The notes beneath the pieces are model-generated. The model was not told the DNA's origin. It saw nothing but the letters and a program-made list of their open reading frames with translations, and searched no databases. 64,000 nucleotides of DNA from Auanema rhodensis (taxonomy: Eukaryota; Nematoda; Chromadorea; Rhabditida; Rhabditidae), in the NCBI GenBank assembly GCA_964057225.1, contig OZ059898.1, positions 6,200,001 through 6,264,000 on the forward strand, read 5' to 3'. Shown piece after piece: positions 13,270 to 26,501 of the stretch. The position numbers and the translations under genes were made by a program. How positions within the stretch are numbered: position 1 is the stretch's first letter; each line of letters opens with the position of its first letter.

Positions 13270-16261
13270 ATGAGGTTCGAAGATATCATAATTCCTAGTG
13301 TAAGTAAAATAAATACCAGAACCTAATTGGATCCCATTATTAAAAAACTGGGCTCTATCGATTTTGGAGTGGCATGGGCGTAAGGGGGGAATGTTTTACG
13401 TATTGGCTACTTTCTTCTTGAGCTTTTAGCGTTTTCTGCCTATATTTCGATAAAAGCAATTCTAAATATCTTTGAATATTTATTTTATTTCAAAAACTTA
13501 TTGTAAATTGTTAATTTTATACCTGGATATGGTTAAAATTCACTTATAATACTTATAAGTGTATATAAATTGATGATAATACTTTATAATAAGCATAACA
13601 TTTATTAGCATAATGACTAAAAAGGTATACGTTGTTTATATTTTTTGTTTATTCTTCTTTACATTCATTATTTAGGTGGAAAAAGTTCAGTTGGTAGATT
13701 GTTTAAGTAATGATGCCAATGTTACTGGTTCTTTGCATATAACTCCTTCTCATATTATATTCCGTTCTGATAGCGGATCTAGAGAAATTTGGGCATGTTT
13801 AAATTTCTTAAACAATTTTTAGTTAGATTATTATAGATTTCTACTGGTTTGATTGGGCTAGTAGAAAGAGGCTCTATTTCAGTAGCAGGATGTGCCTTAA
13901 CTATACGTTGCAAGCACTTCAGGGTTATTAAATTAAACATTTTTATCTTACTCTATGCTTTAGGTAATTAATCTTCTTATTCCAAGAGACAAAGCATGCC
14001 AAGATCTCTATGAAACATTAAAAAAAATTTCGGAAGTTGGTATGTAACATTGTTGTTATTGAGTGACAATATGTTATTTTTATATATTATAGTAAATGTA
14101 AAAGACTTACCTGCTTTCGATATACGCCAACCTCAAGTTAATAGTACAGGGTGGTCTAGACTCGATTTTGGAATTGAATTCTCTAGACAAGGGATAAGTG
14201 AAGAATGGAACGAAACTGATATTAACGAGAATTATGCAGTAAGTCTATATTATTGACGAAGAATTTTAATTTGCATACTAGATCTGTGATACTTATCCAA
14301 ACCGTCTTTGGATTCCTACTTTGGCAACCAAGAATATTCTTGAAGGCTCGAGTAAATTTCGATCAAGAGGAAGACTTCCAGTTCTAACTTACTTTTATAA
14401 ATCGTCAGGATCAGCTTTATGCCGGTAGCATACTATATCAATGTTTAATATAGCATATTGTTTATAGGTGTGCTCAACCACTTGCCGGATTTTCTGCTAG
14501 ATGTCTAGAAGATGAGAAATTAATGAATTTAGTTGGGAAAGCCAATTTAACAAATAACAACATTTGCTTAGTTGATACACGACCTCTGGTATGTGTTTTT
14601 AGTCAATAATATATGCAGTATAACAAAGTTCAGATGAATTCTTTTGTCAACAAAGTCCAAGGAAAAGGTTACGAAGATGTAAGAAATTACAATAATATGC
14701 AATTCAAATCGTTTGATATTGAAAATATACATGTCATGAGAAATAGTCAGCAAAAGCTATTAGACGGTAATATCTAATTCTGACTCCACTCTAAGTTAAA
14801 TATTTCAGCATGTTCTTCATCCAGAACATTGACCGAATATTTGAAAGGAATTGAATCGTCTGGTTGGCTAAAACATCTTAAAGCTATAGTTGATTGTTCC
14901 ATGTTTATTGCTCAGTCAATGCAGAGAGGTAAATACATATCTTAGATTCATTCGTATTTATGAAACACTGTTTACAGGCATTTCTTGTGTTGTACATTGC
15001 TCTGATGGTTGGGATCGCACAGCTCAAACGGTAGCTATGGCTCAGATTCTGCTTGATCCATTTTTCCGTACTATCCATGGCTTTCAAGTATATAAATTTA
15101 GAATTTATGCTTATTATCACTTCACACCCTTTAGGTTTTGATAGAGAAGGATTGGCTTGCCTTTGGACATAAGTTTGATGATAGATGTGGTCACGTTGGC
15201 GCTTTAAACGATGAAGCACCAAAAGAAGTTTCACCAATATTCACTCAATTTTTGGATTGTGTGTATCAAATAATGACGCAAAGGCCGAGAGCTTTCCAGG
15301 TTTTATATATGGTTCAAACTTATATTATATGTAATATCTAGTTTAACGAGAGATACCTCATTGTCATACACGAACATGTATATTCGTGTCAATACGGAAC
15401 ATTTCTTGGAAATTGTGAAAGTGATAGAAAGGTTAACTTAGCAAAAGTTCAAGTCTATGTAACTTTTATATTTAGGATCTTGGATTATCTAAAAGAACTA
15501 ATTCGCTTTGGACTGAGCTTGATACTAGACAAGACGATTTCTTAAATCCTTTCTATGAGGTTTCCCTTTATTGCTCTATTGTTTGTATATTTTGTTTTTC
15601 AGCCTTTTTCATTCACTGAACTAACAGATTTAGATACACGACCAGCAAACTTTTCAGTTTGGTCCTCCTTATATAATAGATTCGACCTTGCTGCTCAACC
15701 TAGAGAATGTTTTGCTGATTCTGTTTTAAATTCGATGGAACATGTAGGTGTATTGGAAAGCCATATAGCTGCTTTACGAATGGTTTCTTATCTAAATTTG
15801 TTCAGACATAATTCCCGCTATTTCAGAGAATAGCTGAGCTTAAAGGTCTGGGAACATCAATGATAGATAGTGGACTTAGTAGTAGTGAAGGAGCCGATGA
15901 CAAAGTTATACTGGAGAGCCCGTCCTCTAGAGAAAGCTTTTTCTCTGAGTTAGAGTTTGAATTACCAGTTTGGAGAATATTTTTCATACATTATTAATGC
16001 ATTTTTTAAGGAAGAGAGTCTTACTCATAGAGCTGTGCGTTGGCAACGCCTCAATGACGTACATAATTGCAATTCAGACCGTTGCCGCTCAGAGTTTTCT
16101 TCTTTTGTGGAGCGAAAGATTCATTGCCATAGATGTGGAAAGGTAGAAAATAGAACTATAAGGCTGAATCAAAATTTAAAATTCAGATATTTTGCCGACG
16201 TTGTGTTCAAATAACTCCTGATAGTCGTGAAAGAGTATGCCAGATCTGTTTGAAATCATAA
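13270..16261 (+). CDS. mtm-6: myotubularin-related phosphatase (MTMR6/7/8 type) with FYVE-like C-terminus
   Basis: 3-phosphatase for PI3P and PI(3,5)P2 acting on endosomal membranes. The start exon 13270-13299 ([10 protein letters not shown]) sits right behind a GTGTAG acceptor, consistent with trans-splicing. The PH-GRAM domain follows from 13676 (VEKVQLVDC). The phosphatase domain carries [45 protein letters not shown] and the catalytic P-loop CSDGWDRT near 15000, so it should be active. [18 protein letters not shown] and [10 protein letters not shown] are family signatures. After a short linker the last exons give a zinc-binding module ([21 protein letters not shown]-stop) of FYVE type. 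Human MTMR6-8 end in a coiled coil without FYVE, so this tail is notable. The intron at 13793-13836 appears to use a GC donor. Most other introns are about 45-60 bp; the first is about 375 bp. Confidence 0.95.
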
Positions 16262-16760
16262 CTGTGTGTAGGCTGTAATATGAATATGACGGGTTTACGA
16301 ACTTACATTCTTGAATCTTACTTAAATAATACTTTTGCTTGTGGGGTCGCTAACTTATAAAATTAGTTTTTACGTGTTTTTTTTCCAATTTTTTTACTTG
16401 TACGTTTAATTTTTATATTTCTTTGTATTACAATATTAACAATTTGCTTGCGGTCAAATATGTTTGATTCTGAAACATAAACTTAATTTATTTTTCTATG
16501 ATTATTATACATCTGCTTTTCACCGAATGTATCAGAATGAAAAATGGGGGACACTCAACAGTAATATGTACAGAATGTTTGGAAAAGTGATCATAAAAAT
16601 TTGGAAAAATGAAAGCAATAAAGGGATGGTGAGGATGAATGCGAAGAAGTGAGAACAAAGGAATTTATGTTTCTAATAAGAATCAATCCTGATATGTATG
16701 AAGTAGATCCTAGGTCGAGCCCATAAGCGACAGTGAAAATATTAAAACCTTATAATGACA
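16262..16760. other. convergent intergenic spacer
   Basis: About 500 bp between the stops of the myotubularin and Shroom-like genes, which face each other. AT-rich 3' UTR-like sequence. The short open frame around 16464-16652 lacks coding character. Confidence 0.6.
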
Positions 16761-19700
16761 TCAACTGGATCGAGCTGAGTTTAATATGTATAAATGATTT
16801 TTCGAATCAACTAGACGATCATCTATCTGTAAAAATTAAATATAATCATTGCTAAGTGAATGGCTCAGTTTGATTACTATTATATAACTATTACTTACGT
16901 CTTTAACATCTCTAACAATATTGATCAATTTATCTTTATAACCTAACCAAGCTCTGTATTCTTCATCAGTTAGTATGCGAACCTAAAAGAAATATTATTA
17001 TTTCGCAGGGTTGGAACATGAGAATAACATAATTAATTATAAGAATGTCTCATACCAGCGCATAATCCATATCCCGTTCTCGACGATCGTAGATGTTACG
17101 TAAAACATTAGCGTCCTTCAAACGTCGACGCAGATGCGTTTCTTCCAGCAGGGCATCGGACTACAAAGGTTTTAGATGAAAGGGAGAAGGTGAGTAGAAG
17201 GTAATAATGAGAAACAAAGAAAGAAAGGATAAGAAACAGTGAAACAGGAGAAAATAACGAAGACTACTCACCTGGTCTGATGTTGCCGTACGCAGATGGT
17301 TGACGACCTTCTCCATCTGATATGCTAATTTCGTTTCCATTCGCACCAGCTCGACATTGTTTTCCAAATAGCGTCGTAACTGAAAATATAAGAAATGCAT
17401 GATTTGAAAATTGGAAAACAGAAATTTTGTGATAATACTTGCCTTGTTAGCTAATATTGGATCTTTACGCTCAATGGCTGCCAGAATTCGTTTACCCAGC
17501 TGGTCGTTTATCTCACGTTCTTCTTCAATTTCCTCTTTCGTTTCTTTGAATGTAGTAATTCGTCGTGAAACTTGTGATATGGACTTAAAAAATAAAAATA
17601 TATATATATACGATAAAGAAATTTTAAAAATATTAAAAAAAATTGTAAATGAATATAACCTGCAATACCTCTTGACGACGTTCTTCCAATTTTTGCATTT
17701 CTTGACAATTATCATGCGGAATTTTTTCGTATGCTTCTTGTAGTGATATAAGTGATGGAGATCCTATTAAATTCGATAAGAAAGCAGACGACGAAGTATT
17801 CGGAAAGGAAGATAAAGAGGACAGAGAAGTTGAACTGAAACAAAAATAGCATTTATATGACTTGGTTAAATGGAAATTAATATTAATTAGGTAACCATAG
17901 AACTGTTAAGAAATATGATAAAAACGCTCACCGGTTTAAATGATCGACAAGAAGACCTTTAGGTTTTGCGGGAACAACAGGCTTTTCTTTCCGAATTGGA
18001 GGTAGGTCTTCTTTGGATGAAGATCGTTCATCTGCTGGCATTGGATGAACCTACATACGGAATAAGTACAATTTTATTGAAATAGTCAACTTGTTTGAAA
18101 TAACGTATCGATAAAATGTTTAACTTGTGTCTTGTTTTTCTTAGAAGGAAAGTGTGAAAAATGGGATTAAAACTCAAAAACGATCGATCATATAAGCCTC
18201 TGATAAGTCATGAACAAATAGAAAATGAAATATCGAGGAAATAGTATGAGAGCTTTATAAGTTTGAATAAAATGCTTACTTGAACCGTAGGTTTAGTATG
18301 ACATTGGGAAGATAACGTAGAAGAGCTGGAAGAAGTAGAACATGACATTTCTAGAGAACTCATAGAGGAAGAAATCGATGTTCGAAGTCTGAAAAAAAGT
18401 TGAACAAATGACAATACAATAGATGAAATAACCACATTCATGAAAATTTAATGTTTCATATAATGAATCAACAAATAACAATGTTTTCAATGGCAAGTTA
18501 GTATTCTCTCGTCATCGCTTTTCAAATTTTCACTTCTTGCATGAATAAGATAAGAGAACACAGCGAACTTCAATAATTTTTTTAAAAAGATAAATGTTTC
18601 TTGCAAAAAAAATTGGAAATGTGAAGGGAATATGTGATATATACCTGGGTTGTGGTGGCTGAATATCAGGAAGTATAGATTGGTAAGCTCCAGAATCTAT
18701 TAAAGATCTGTAGGTGGACTCGTCAGACTGCATGCACGGCACTGGGGAATTGAAAGATTCCGATGGAGATACAGATGTACTAGATGAAGGTGGATTGGTG
18801 ATAGGTCGAGATGCTCCACTAAAATACATATTAGTAAAAACGAACAGGAAACAACGTAAAGAAAGTAAAAGAATGACTGCAGATCATAAAAGGGAAGCCA
18901 CAATTTGTTTGACCATAGTCTGTTTGCTATTCAAGAATCTTAAACAACTAACTTCTCATCTCTTCGTTGACGGATTTTTCGTTTCGCTCCGGATGGACTG
19001 CGATGAAGCATGACAGGCAGTTCAGAGATGAACTGCGGACGGAACGTCTGGAAAATAGGAAATGAATCGAAAAACTTAAAAAATGCTCTCTAGTTAAAAT
19101 ATGCTAAATAAAACGAAATGTATGATACATTACTCAAGAATGTTTTAGGGTATTAAAGATTTAAAAGATAAAATAATAAAGCACTGATTTAGCTTTAGAT
19201 TTAATTTTTTTGAAAACAAAAGCTTAAAACGATGATGTTTCTACTCAATCAATACATCTTCGATATTATAAAAAACGTGAATTTAATTGAAGTTTTGTAC
19301 TAATTTTTAAAAATTTTAAAGTTTATATAATTTGAACTAAAGCAATTGTGGAATAGAATTATATTAAAATCCATATTTCCTGGACATACAAAGAATTTAT
19401 GATGGGAAAGATCAATGTTAATGACAGCATACCATGAAAGTGTTATCATGATTTTCATCAGCTATCAGGATAACCTAATAGAATATGACAAGCTGTAGCT
19501 TTTTAATAAATAGAAATAATCATAATAAAATAAAAGCTTATAACATTTTTATCGTGAAACCGAAAATTCGATTGAAAACAGGGTGGGTACCAGAAAAAAA
19601 TTTAAAAAATGAAATTTTCAGAGTGAACGAGATAACAAGGAAAATATTATTTCACATATTGAAAGAATGAGACAAAGAAGGTCTCCTGGTTTTGTGACTC

Positions 19701-21718
19701 ATCGTTTCCTTTGAACAGAGGACAACAGTCAGCAGCCGACGCAGTCATGTATACACTATCTAAGGCCAGTTCAATCGATAATGCTCCAGTAGATTAATAG
19801 CTGTTCGTATGTAAGAAAAGATACAAAAATGAAAGAAATAGTCAGGATCACAACGAGCATTTTGGCTAGGTTTTCAAAACTTGTCTTAATGTTTCACTGC
19901 AAGTTGCTGAAAAACGATTTTTTTTCATATGGACGGTTCCAGCACCGTAATGAGTTTCAAATCATGGGAAACGATAGACTTAGAGGAAATATTCGAAATG
20001 AATTCCAATTGAAATCTCTTGTTAAAATTTTGAAATAGGCACTCGTATGAAACGATCCGATTCCAAAAAAAGTTGAATATAGCTTCTTGCGTATATCTCT
20101 GTGTCAATTCAAATACCTATGGTGACAGAACATACACGGTCATCCTGCTGACCAGAAGAAGAGACAGGTCCCAACCCAAAAAAAAAGAAAATAGAAATGA
20201 AAGAGAATCATCTCCAATTGAATTCAAAAAAATTTTAAAAATCTAAATAAAGGGAAGACCAGAATAGAGTGCTAACAGGCTGATATGCTCAACTTATTTT
20301 GAACAAAAATATAATATTTTCATGAAAGTAATAAGTAGAATGACAGTACTACTATGAAATATATATTAATAATGAAACAAAGTATTTTCAAATAATGAAA
20401 AATATGAATATGCTGTGAGAGGTTGAACGTAATTAAGAGAAAGGCATAAGGGTAAAAGGGTGTCACCTAAACTAAAAGAAGGGAGAAATGAGGGAATTGA
20501 GAAAGGTTAGAGGTACGAGGTATACAAAGAGAGAGAGAAAGAGAGAGGAAAAGAGGGTATGAGAGAAAGAGAGTAGATGTAGATAGACAGGTGGAGATTG
20601 TTTGTGGCTGGGTGGATAGATGACCATGAACAACATTCCATACAGACGCAAATACATACATTACGAAGACCAAATTCAAAGCAGGAGAGGCAGAGAGAGG
20701 AAGAGAAAAGGACAACCTAGAAAACACGAGGCAAGGAATGAGAGAACGACTTAATTGCCCTCTTCTTTCTTACTGACCGAAAAGAGAAAATTCTCATCTA
20801 TCGAAGATGGTATGATTTGCACTTGCTTTATTCCATAACAGTCGGATTTTATCTCCGTACCTCGTTCCTCTTGGAATTTTTCGTTGATATTAATCGTCAA
20901 TACCATTTATAATATGATAATCTTCTAGTCTACTCCCACTGAAGTATGTTAACTTTAGAGATATTATAACAGAAATAATTAAAACGTAAAAATATGACCT
21001 TTAGTTCAGTGCTCTGTAGGGATATTAAAAAGGATGAACGTAATCCATACTACTTTTCTGTTTTGTTGAAACAATTTTCTAACTAAATTTGTCCAATTGT
21101 AAGTTTGTATTAAGTTTTAAGGTGCGGAACAAGTGCTATCCGATATACAATATGTAGAGGACATTGTAATGACTATGGGAATTGACCTTCAGAAGTTCAT
21201 AAAAAATCTATCAGAGACATGATAATAATAGTCAAGCTTTCTCTCCGAATGCTCATATTTTATAAAGCCTTCTTCGGTAAAAAAATATCTCCTGGCTAGG
21301 AAACCTAAGAGGCTCTGAAGCTAAGAAAAGATGGGGATGATAATGTTGGCAGATCAAATAGGAATATAAGATCGATAAGGACACTAGACAGACATATAGT
21401 TGAGTTTGAGGTCAAACCGTTCGCATCTTATGCATCAGTGCATGGCTGTTTGACTGAATATAACAGGATTAGGTTAATGAAAAATAAAAGAAATTCATAG
21501 AAATATTAGAAAAGAAGGTAAAAATTAATTAATGAATTAGATGAATGAGTTTTCAATAAATTGAAGAAAGAAGATACACCTGAACAAGAATTCGAAGAAC
21601 AATTGAAGCTTACCGAAGTAGTGGTCATCAACTGGTTGTAGAACTTCTGACTGGCAGCTCTATTGTATTTAGCAGATAGAAGAGTGTCAGTGTCATAGTC
21701 CATGTCAGATGAGGACAT
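16761..21718 (-). CDS. SHROOM: Shroom-like protein with ASD2 domain
   Basis: Shroom proteins recruit Rho kinase through their ASD2 coiled coil to drive apical actomyosin contraction. The C-terminal exons (16.8-17.8 kb) form a long charged coiled coil matching ASD2: EEIEEEREINDQLGKRILAA, KLAYQMEKVVNHLRTA, LKDANVLRNIYDRRERDMDY, ILTDEEYRAWLGYKDKLINI, then IDDRLVDSKNHLYIL and stop. The block around DA-x-x-L-x-x-x-x-DRRE and the K-x-L-I segment is the ASD2 hallmark. Upstream exons are low-complexity Ser/Pro/Thr regions (SSSMSSLEMSCSTSSSSST; VVPAKPKG). The first exon I see starts with ATG at 21718 directly after TTTTTTCAGC and reads MSSSDMDYDTDTLLSAKYNR. No PDZ domain is seen, so either the start is further upstream or this form lacks it. 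One large intron spans about 19056-21610. Confidence 0.82.
19056..21610 (-). other. large intron of the Shroom-like gene
   Basis: About 2.5 kb between the exon TFRPQFISELPVML and the first exon. AT-rich and without exon-like open frames that I trust. It holds a strand-biased purine tract at 20480-20735 (listed separately). It could contain alternative promoters or unrecognised exons. Confidence 0.5.
20480..20735 (+). repeat. GA-rich polypurine tract
   Basis: Long stretch dominated by G and A on the + strand, including repeated GAGAGA units (core around 20527-20570). The host gene is on the opposite strand. Similar tracts occur at 22375-22500 and 38621-38710, and in reverse at 40014-40180. 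Confidence 0.7.
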
Positions 21719-23820
21719 GCTGAAAAAAATAGCTAATATCTCCAAAATAGTCTTGAGAAAACAGCGATGAAACTACTTTTTTTAATTTCCTGTTTAAATC
21801 AAAACAGGTAAGTAAAAGTCTCTACATGAAAAAATTATGAGCACTGAGGGCGTACACTCATAAACAAATAGAATAATAATCAGGAAACAATAACAACGTT
21901 ACATATATGATGTGTAATATCAATTTGTTAATAGTCTTGGATTATTACCACTACGGATGGATAAGAGAAAAGAATACACTGATTGTTTTAGATATTAACA
22001 AACCTTTTCGTTAGATATGACTATGACCTAATAAGATGTATTGATTTAATAATTATTATCAACGACAGATGCATATATAAATGTTTAAACGTTATTGGTA
22101 TTAAGGCCAAAAAAGGTTACAAAAGGATTATAGTGTCAGACAACAGACTAATTTTAGTGTGTTTCTCTATAAATAAGGATTATTTCATAAGTGACCAGTT
22201 GGTTTAAAAACTGTAAAAAAAAATTATGAAGCGTATTCTTAGCCTAAAATGGGAACATCAACACAAGATGAAAAATTTGGGGGAATATGAGGAGAAAAGA
22301 AGTCAAATTGAAGAATAAGAAAAGAAAAGATAACCAGTATAGCTACCGAAGTGACCGGCATAGCACATCATAAAGGAAGAGAGAGGAAAAATGAAATAAT
22401 GAGATGAAGTGAGTGGGTGAGAGAGACAGGGAGAGAGAAGGGAAAGAAGTGAAAGTAGGTGGAGGGAGATTGGAGAGAAAGAATAACAAGAGGAGATGGG
22501 TAGTAGGATGAAGCATTGTGTTATTGTGCTCCGATTCGTTATGCCCTCTTCTCTACTTTCGACTATGTACTGTTCGGTTACGAACTAGCAATACAGATAG
22601 AAATAACAAAAAATACAGAGTGAGATAAAGAGAGAGAGAACTAGGGAGAGCTAGATAGGTGGAACGAGAGTGAGTAATGAAGAGAGAGAAATGTATAGTG
22701 ACTATCTTGCTTTCCTTCATATACATCTTCTTGTCCTCTCTATCATTGGAAACTCTTTGTGTCTCAACCTAGTCAACATTCTCTCATTGCACATCGCCGG
22801 CTACAATATTTGCGGTCAGCTGAACGAACCGGACTCTTCTTTTCACAATTTATGCTGTTCAGCTCTTCGACTACCAGGAAACTGATGAATAAAAAGATTA
22901 TAGGCAATGGGTGGTTTTCTCAATGAACAATACACATCCGAGTGAACATTGGAGAATCTCGAAAACCGAAAATCATAATGAAGAAGCTCAATCTTTAAAA
23001 ACTTTTCTCAATGAATATGCCATGCTTATGCAACTATGAAAACGAAAAAAAAAGAATTCTACAAGAAAAAGAATGCACTGCCGCAACGTCTCAAAACACG
23101 GAAAAAAATGAGGTAATGATAGGGAATTCTCGAAAAACATATGTTCATTGAGAAGCAACCCATAAAATATTTTTCTTAATTGTTACATCTTATACGAAAC
23201 ATTGAAGTTAAAGTTGTTCTGGATCAGTAAGTATTTAACTACTTATTTGGTGAGATTATGGTTTCACGACTTCTATTAAGTAGGAAGGATTACAGTATAA
23301 ATTGTTTGAATCGTGTTCTCATTTTCATATTATTAGTTGTCCTTATCTCCTTTTTTTAATAATTTATTTTTTGAGCGATAATATTTTACTGAATGTATCT
23401 TCCATACAATAACAATAATTTCTGAGCTAAATATTAATAATTTTCTAATAATAATTACTCTATGTATTTGAATTCAATTTGGCTTAGTTTACGCGTTCGT
23501 CTACTTCCATTGACTTACTTGTTCGACTTAACCAGATTGCCATAGCACTCCCATCTGTTCCGCGCTCTAACTCTACCGCTCATCCAATACTAACGAGCTT
23601 TTCCAGTCAATAGCCATTAGCTGACTAGTAACCTTATTTACTTGTCCGCATTCATTTATTTTCTTACTTAAATAATAATTTATCACAAAATAATAATACT
23701 CATTAGTTTATGTATTACATGCTTTCTTTGCTTTGTTCTCCTATTCAATACATTGGTGCAATATAACACTAAGAATCAATACTAACTTGTTCCAGGGCGA
23801 CACTTATTGATGGGTTTGTA
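21719..23820. other. divergent intergenic region (Shroom-like / ADCK2-like)
   Basis: About 2.1 kb between two genes transcribed away from each other, so both promoters should lie here. It holds a GA-rich tract at 22375-22500 and a short signal-peptide-like ORF at 22678 (see findings). The rest is AT-rich without coding signal. Confidence 0.55.
22375..22500 (+). repeat. GA-rich polypurine tract
   Basis: Purine-rich stretch (GAGAGAGACAGGGAGAGAGA and relatives) in the shared promoter region upstream of the Shroom-like and ADCK2-like genes. It could be a GAGA-type or nucleosome-excluding element; that role is inference. Confidence 0.6.
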
Positions 23821-26234
23821 ATGCTTGCTATTAGATTATTTCAGCCAAAACTTTTATTTAAATCTTTTATTGCTAAAGCGAAACCTGTTTCATTTTCAAG
23901 TCAAAGGTGAGATAAAATTAATTATTCTGTTTACAAGCTCGTTAAGCAGAAGTACATTAGCTGTAACATTCGCAGCAACTACATATGGTTTCTTAAAAAC
24001 TAGAAAAGCATTCTGCAATAGCTCTAACAATCCGTGGCTACTTGTTCCAGTTGTATTTTTTTTTCTCATTTCAATATATTTATTCTTTGATATTTTAGGT
24101 TCCAAATATATCGGAGTCTCAAACATGTGCTCGATTTTTGTTTAGCTCCCCTGTACATATATTTCATCGTTTAATTGGAGTAGTGCGAATGTTTATGAGG
24201 TTTATTTCATTTCTCATTTATATTATTTTATTTTATTAAGATGTACAGCTTTGATTCTACTATATGCACCAGTCGTATTAACATATCCTCTTGCCATATT
24301 TGTGCCTGGAATTGATAATGTTTGGTGGTCTTTCTTACTCTTTGCATTACGGGTTTGCTTTTTTTGCTTTGTTCTCATATGCTTTAACTTTTAGACAAGT
24401 GGCCCAACATTTTTGAAGCTTGGTCAATGGGCTAGCACTAGGAGAGATATTTTTACAAAGGAGTTCTGTGATAGAGTAAAATTTTCGTTTTTTAAATTGA
24501 TAATAGTTTACTTTAGCTATCTGTTTTACATACTAAATCAAAAAAACAACGATTATTCCGAGAAAAAGAAAGAGTTTTTGATCAATTGTTTGGAAAGGGA
24601 TTCTTTAATAAACATGGCAAGCGTGTTATTACTCACGTTGAACCTTATTCAGTCGGATCAGGCTGTATTGCCCAAGTAAAAACTTATTTAAATAAAAAAC
24701 AAATTTCACGTATGGTTATAGGTTTTCAAAGCTACTATTGATTTAGAAGAATTAACTAAATGCACAGGAACAGAAATTCCTGAGTTGAAACATAAGAAGT
24801 TTGTAGATATAGCTATAAAGGTAGGTTCTATATTTCGAGTTTTATATATTATTCATGTGTTATATATTATTCAAAATTTGTATTTTTTTTTCAGGTTGCA
24901 GATCCGTCTACTGACTCTCTAATAGAATTAGATTTATCAATATTAAAAACTATTGCACGAACTACACAAATGGTTTGCTCTTATTATTTTTAACATCACA
25001 ATTCATAAACTATTTCAGTTAATGCCTTCATTAGAGTATGTTGATCCCGTTGGAGCATTGCAACAATTTGAAATGGTTCTAAGAAAGCAAGTTGATTTAA
25101 GAAATGAAGCAAAAGCTTTGATTGTTAGTCTAAGAATAATTTGCAAATAATTTTTACTATTTTTATAGAAATTCGCATCGAATTTTGATCATGAGAAAAC
25201 TGGTATTCGGTTTCCTGTTGTAATAGCTTATAATAAGGACATCATAGCTGAATCGTTTGAAGAAGGAATGTATATTAACCGATTGGTGGCCGAAGAAAGT
25301 GATCCTGGGGTTTTGAATTATAGCTATGATATATTAAGTTTATTGAATCTTTTAGTTGCAATCGAAACAATCTAATGCTGTTCGCCGTAGAATAGCTCAA
25401 CTAGGAGCTAGAGCTCTTTTAAAAATGATTTTTGTAGATAATTTTGTGCATGGAGATTTACATCCCGGTAATATTCTTATTAGGTATTTGTATTTATTTG
25501 AACATCTTGTATATATATATATATATATGTTTATAGGTTTAATGATCAAGAAGAAACTTTACCAGGAGTTCATATTGCTCCACCATCAGACAGTCCATTA
25601 AAGCGTTTGTTTGATTACTTGCGTAATACTGTTGGATGGCGTGCTGCTGCTAAAGTGAAGTTCACAGATTCGCCTTATGTTCAAGATGAGCCAACTCTAG
25701 TTCTATTAGATACAGGCAGGGATGAATTATGAATTACAGTAATATTATATTGATTTAGGAATTGCAATATCAGAGACGGAAGAAATGCTTCATAATTTAA
25801 AAACACTGTTTCGTGCTATCGTAGAAAAGAGGGTACAATTTATTAATTATATTTTCAATAATAATTGTTTATACACTTAAGGGCTACGAAGCAGGACATA
25901 TGCTATTAAGCAGGTCTCATAAGCAATCCTGTAAAGACCCAGATAGGTTTTGTAAAGAAGTTGAAGTTTTAGTAAACAAGGCTATGAGTGAACGTTCGTT
26001 AAGAAAGGTTTGTTATAAATTCAGATAAATAATAACAGTTTTTTATAGTTGAATATATCGGCTGTTTTATCAGAAATGTTTTCTATTGTGGCTGAACATA
26101 AAGTTGCTCTCGACGCCTCTTTCACAACGGTTATTCTTTCTGTTATGGTTCTAGAAGGATTTGGAAGATCATTGGATCCTGATCTAGATTTATTCCAGTG
26201 TGCTAGGCCTTATTTGCTCAATGTGATATTTTAA
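23821..26234 (+). CDS. ADCK2: ADCK2-like mitochondrial UbiB/ABC1 atypical kinase
   Basis: Member of the UbiB/COQ8/ADCK atypical kinase-like family, of the ADCK2 branch, linked to mitochondrial coenzyme Q and lipid metabolism. The N-terminus from the ATG at 23821 (MLAIRLFQPKLLFKSFIAKA) is a typical basic mitochondrial presequence, followed by a hydrophobic segment (CTALILLYAPVVLTYPLAIF). Family motifs: the K-x-G-Q motif as FLKLGQWASTRRDIF near 24410, VEPYSVGSGCIAQVFKA (nucleotide loop), ADPSTDSLIELDLSIL, VDLRNEAKAL, FVHGDLHPGNILIR near 25445 (catalytic loop), LVLLDTGLAIS (DTG in place of DFG) and the C-terminal LEGFGRSLDPDLDLFQCARP, which favours ADCK2 over COQ8. About a dozen short introns; the one near 25490-25537 contains a (TA)n run. 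The next gene starts 267 bp downstream on the same strand. Confidence 0.92.
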
Positions 26235-26501
26235 ATTACAAAAAAAGACATTATATTATCTTATTTGTTGACAATTTACGGTTGATATTCCTTAATTATC
26301 TGATACGAGCATGAATGTTGTAGAGCTTATGAATATATGTATCAGCTTTGTGGTGACCATGTGTACACTCTCACACTTCTCTTTTTTTGTACTTTTGGAT
26401 ATGTGAGAATAGTCAGACTATGTTGTTTAGTTGCATGAGTGTGGTTTGGTGCGTTTTCATATTTGTAGATAAATAATCGTTCGTTTATTTAGATTTAGAA
26501 A

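Noticed and set aside
20467-20727. 86-codon minus-strand frame rich in Ser and Leu
   Set aside because: It is a translation of the GA-rich polypurine tract inside the Shroom-like intron, with no splice or start context.
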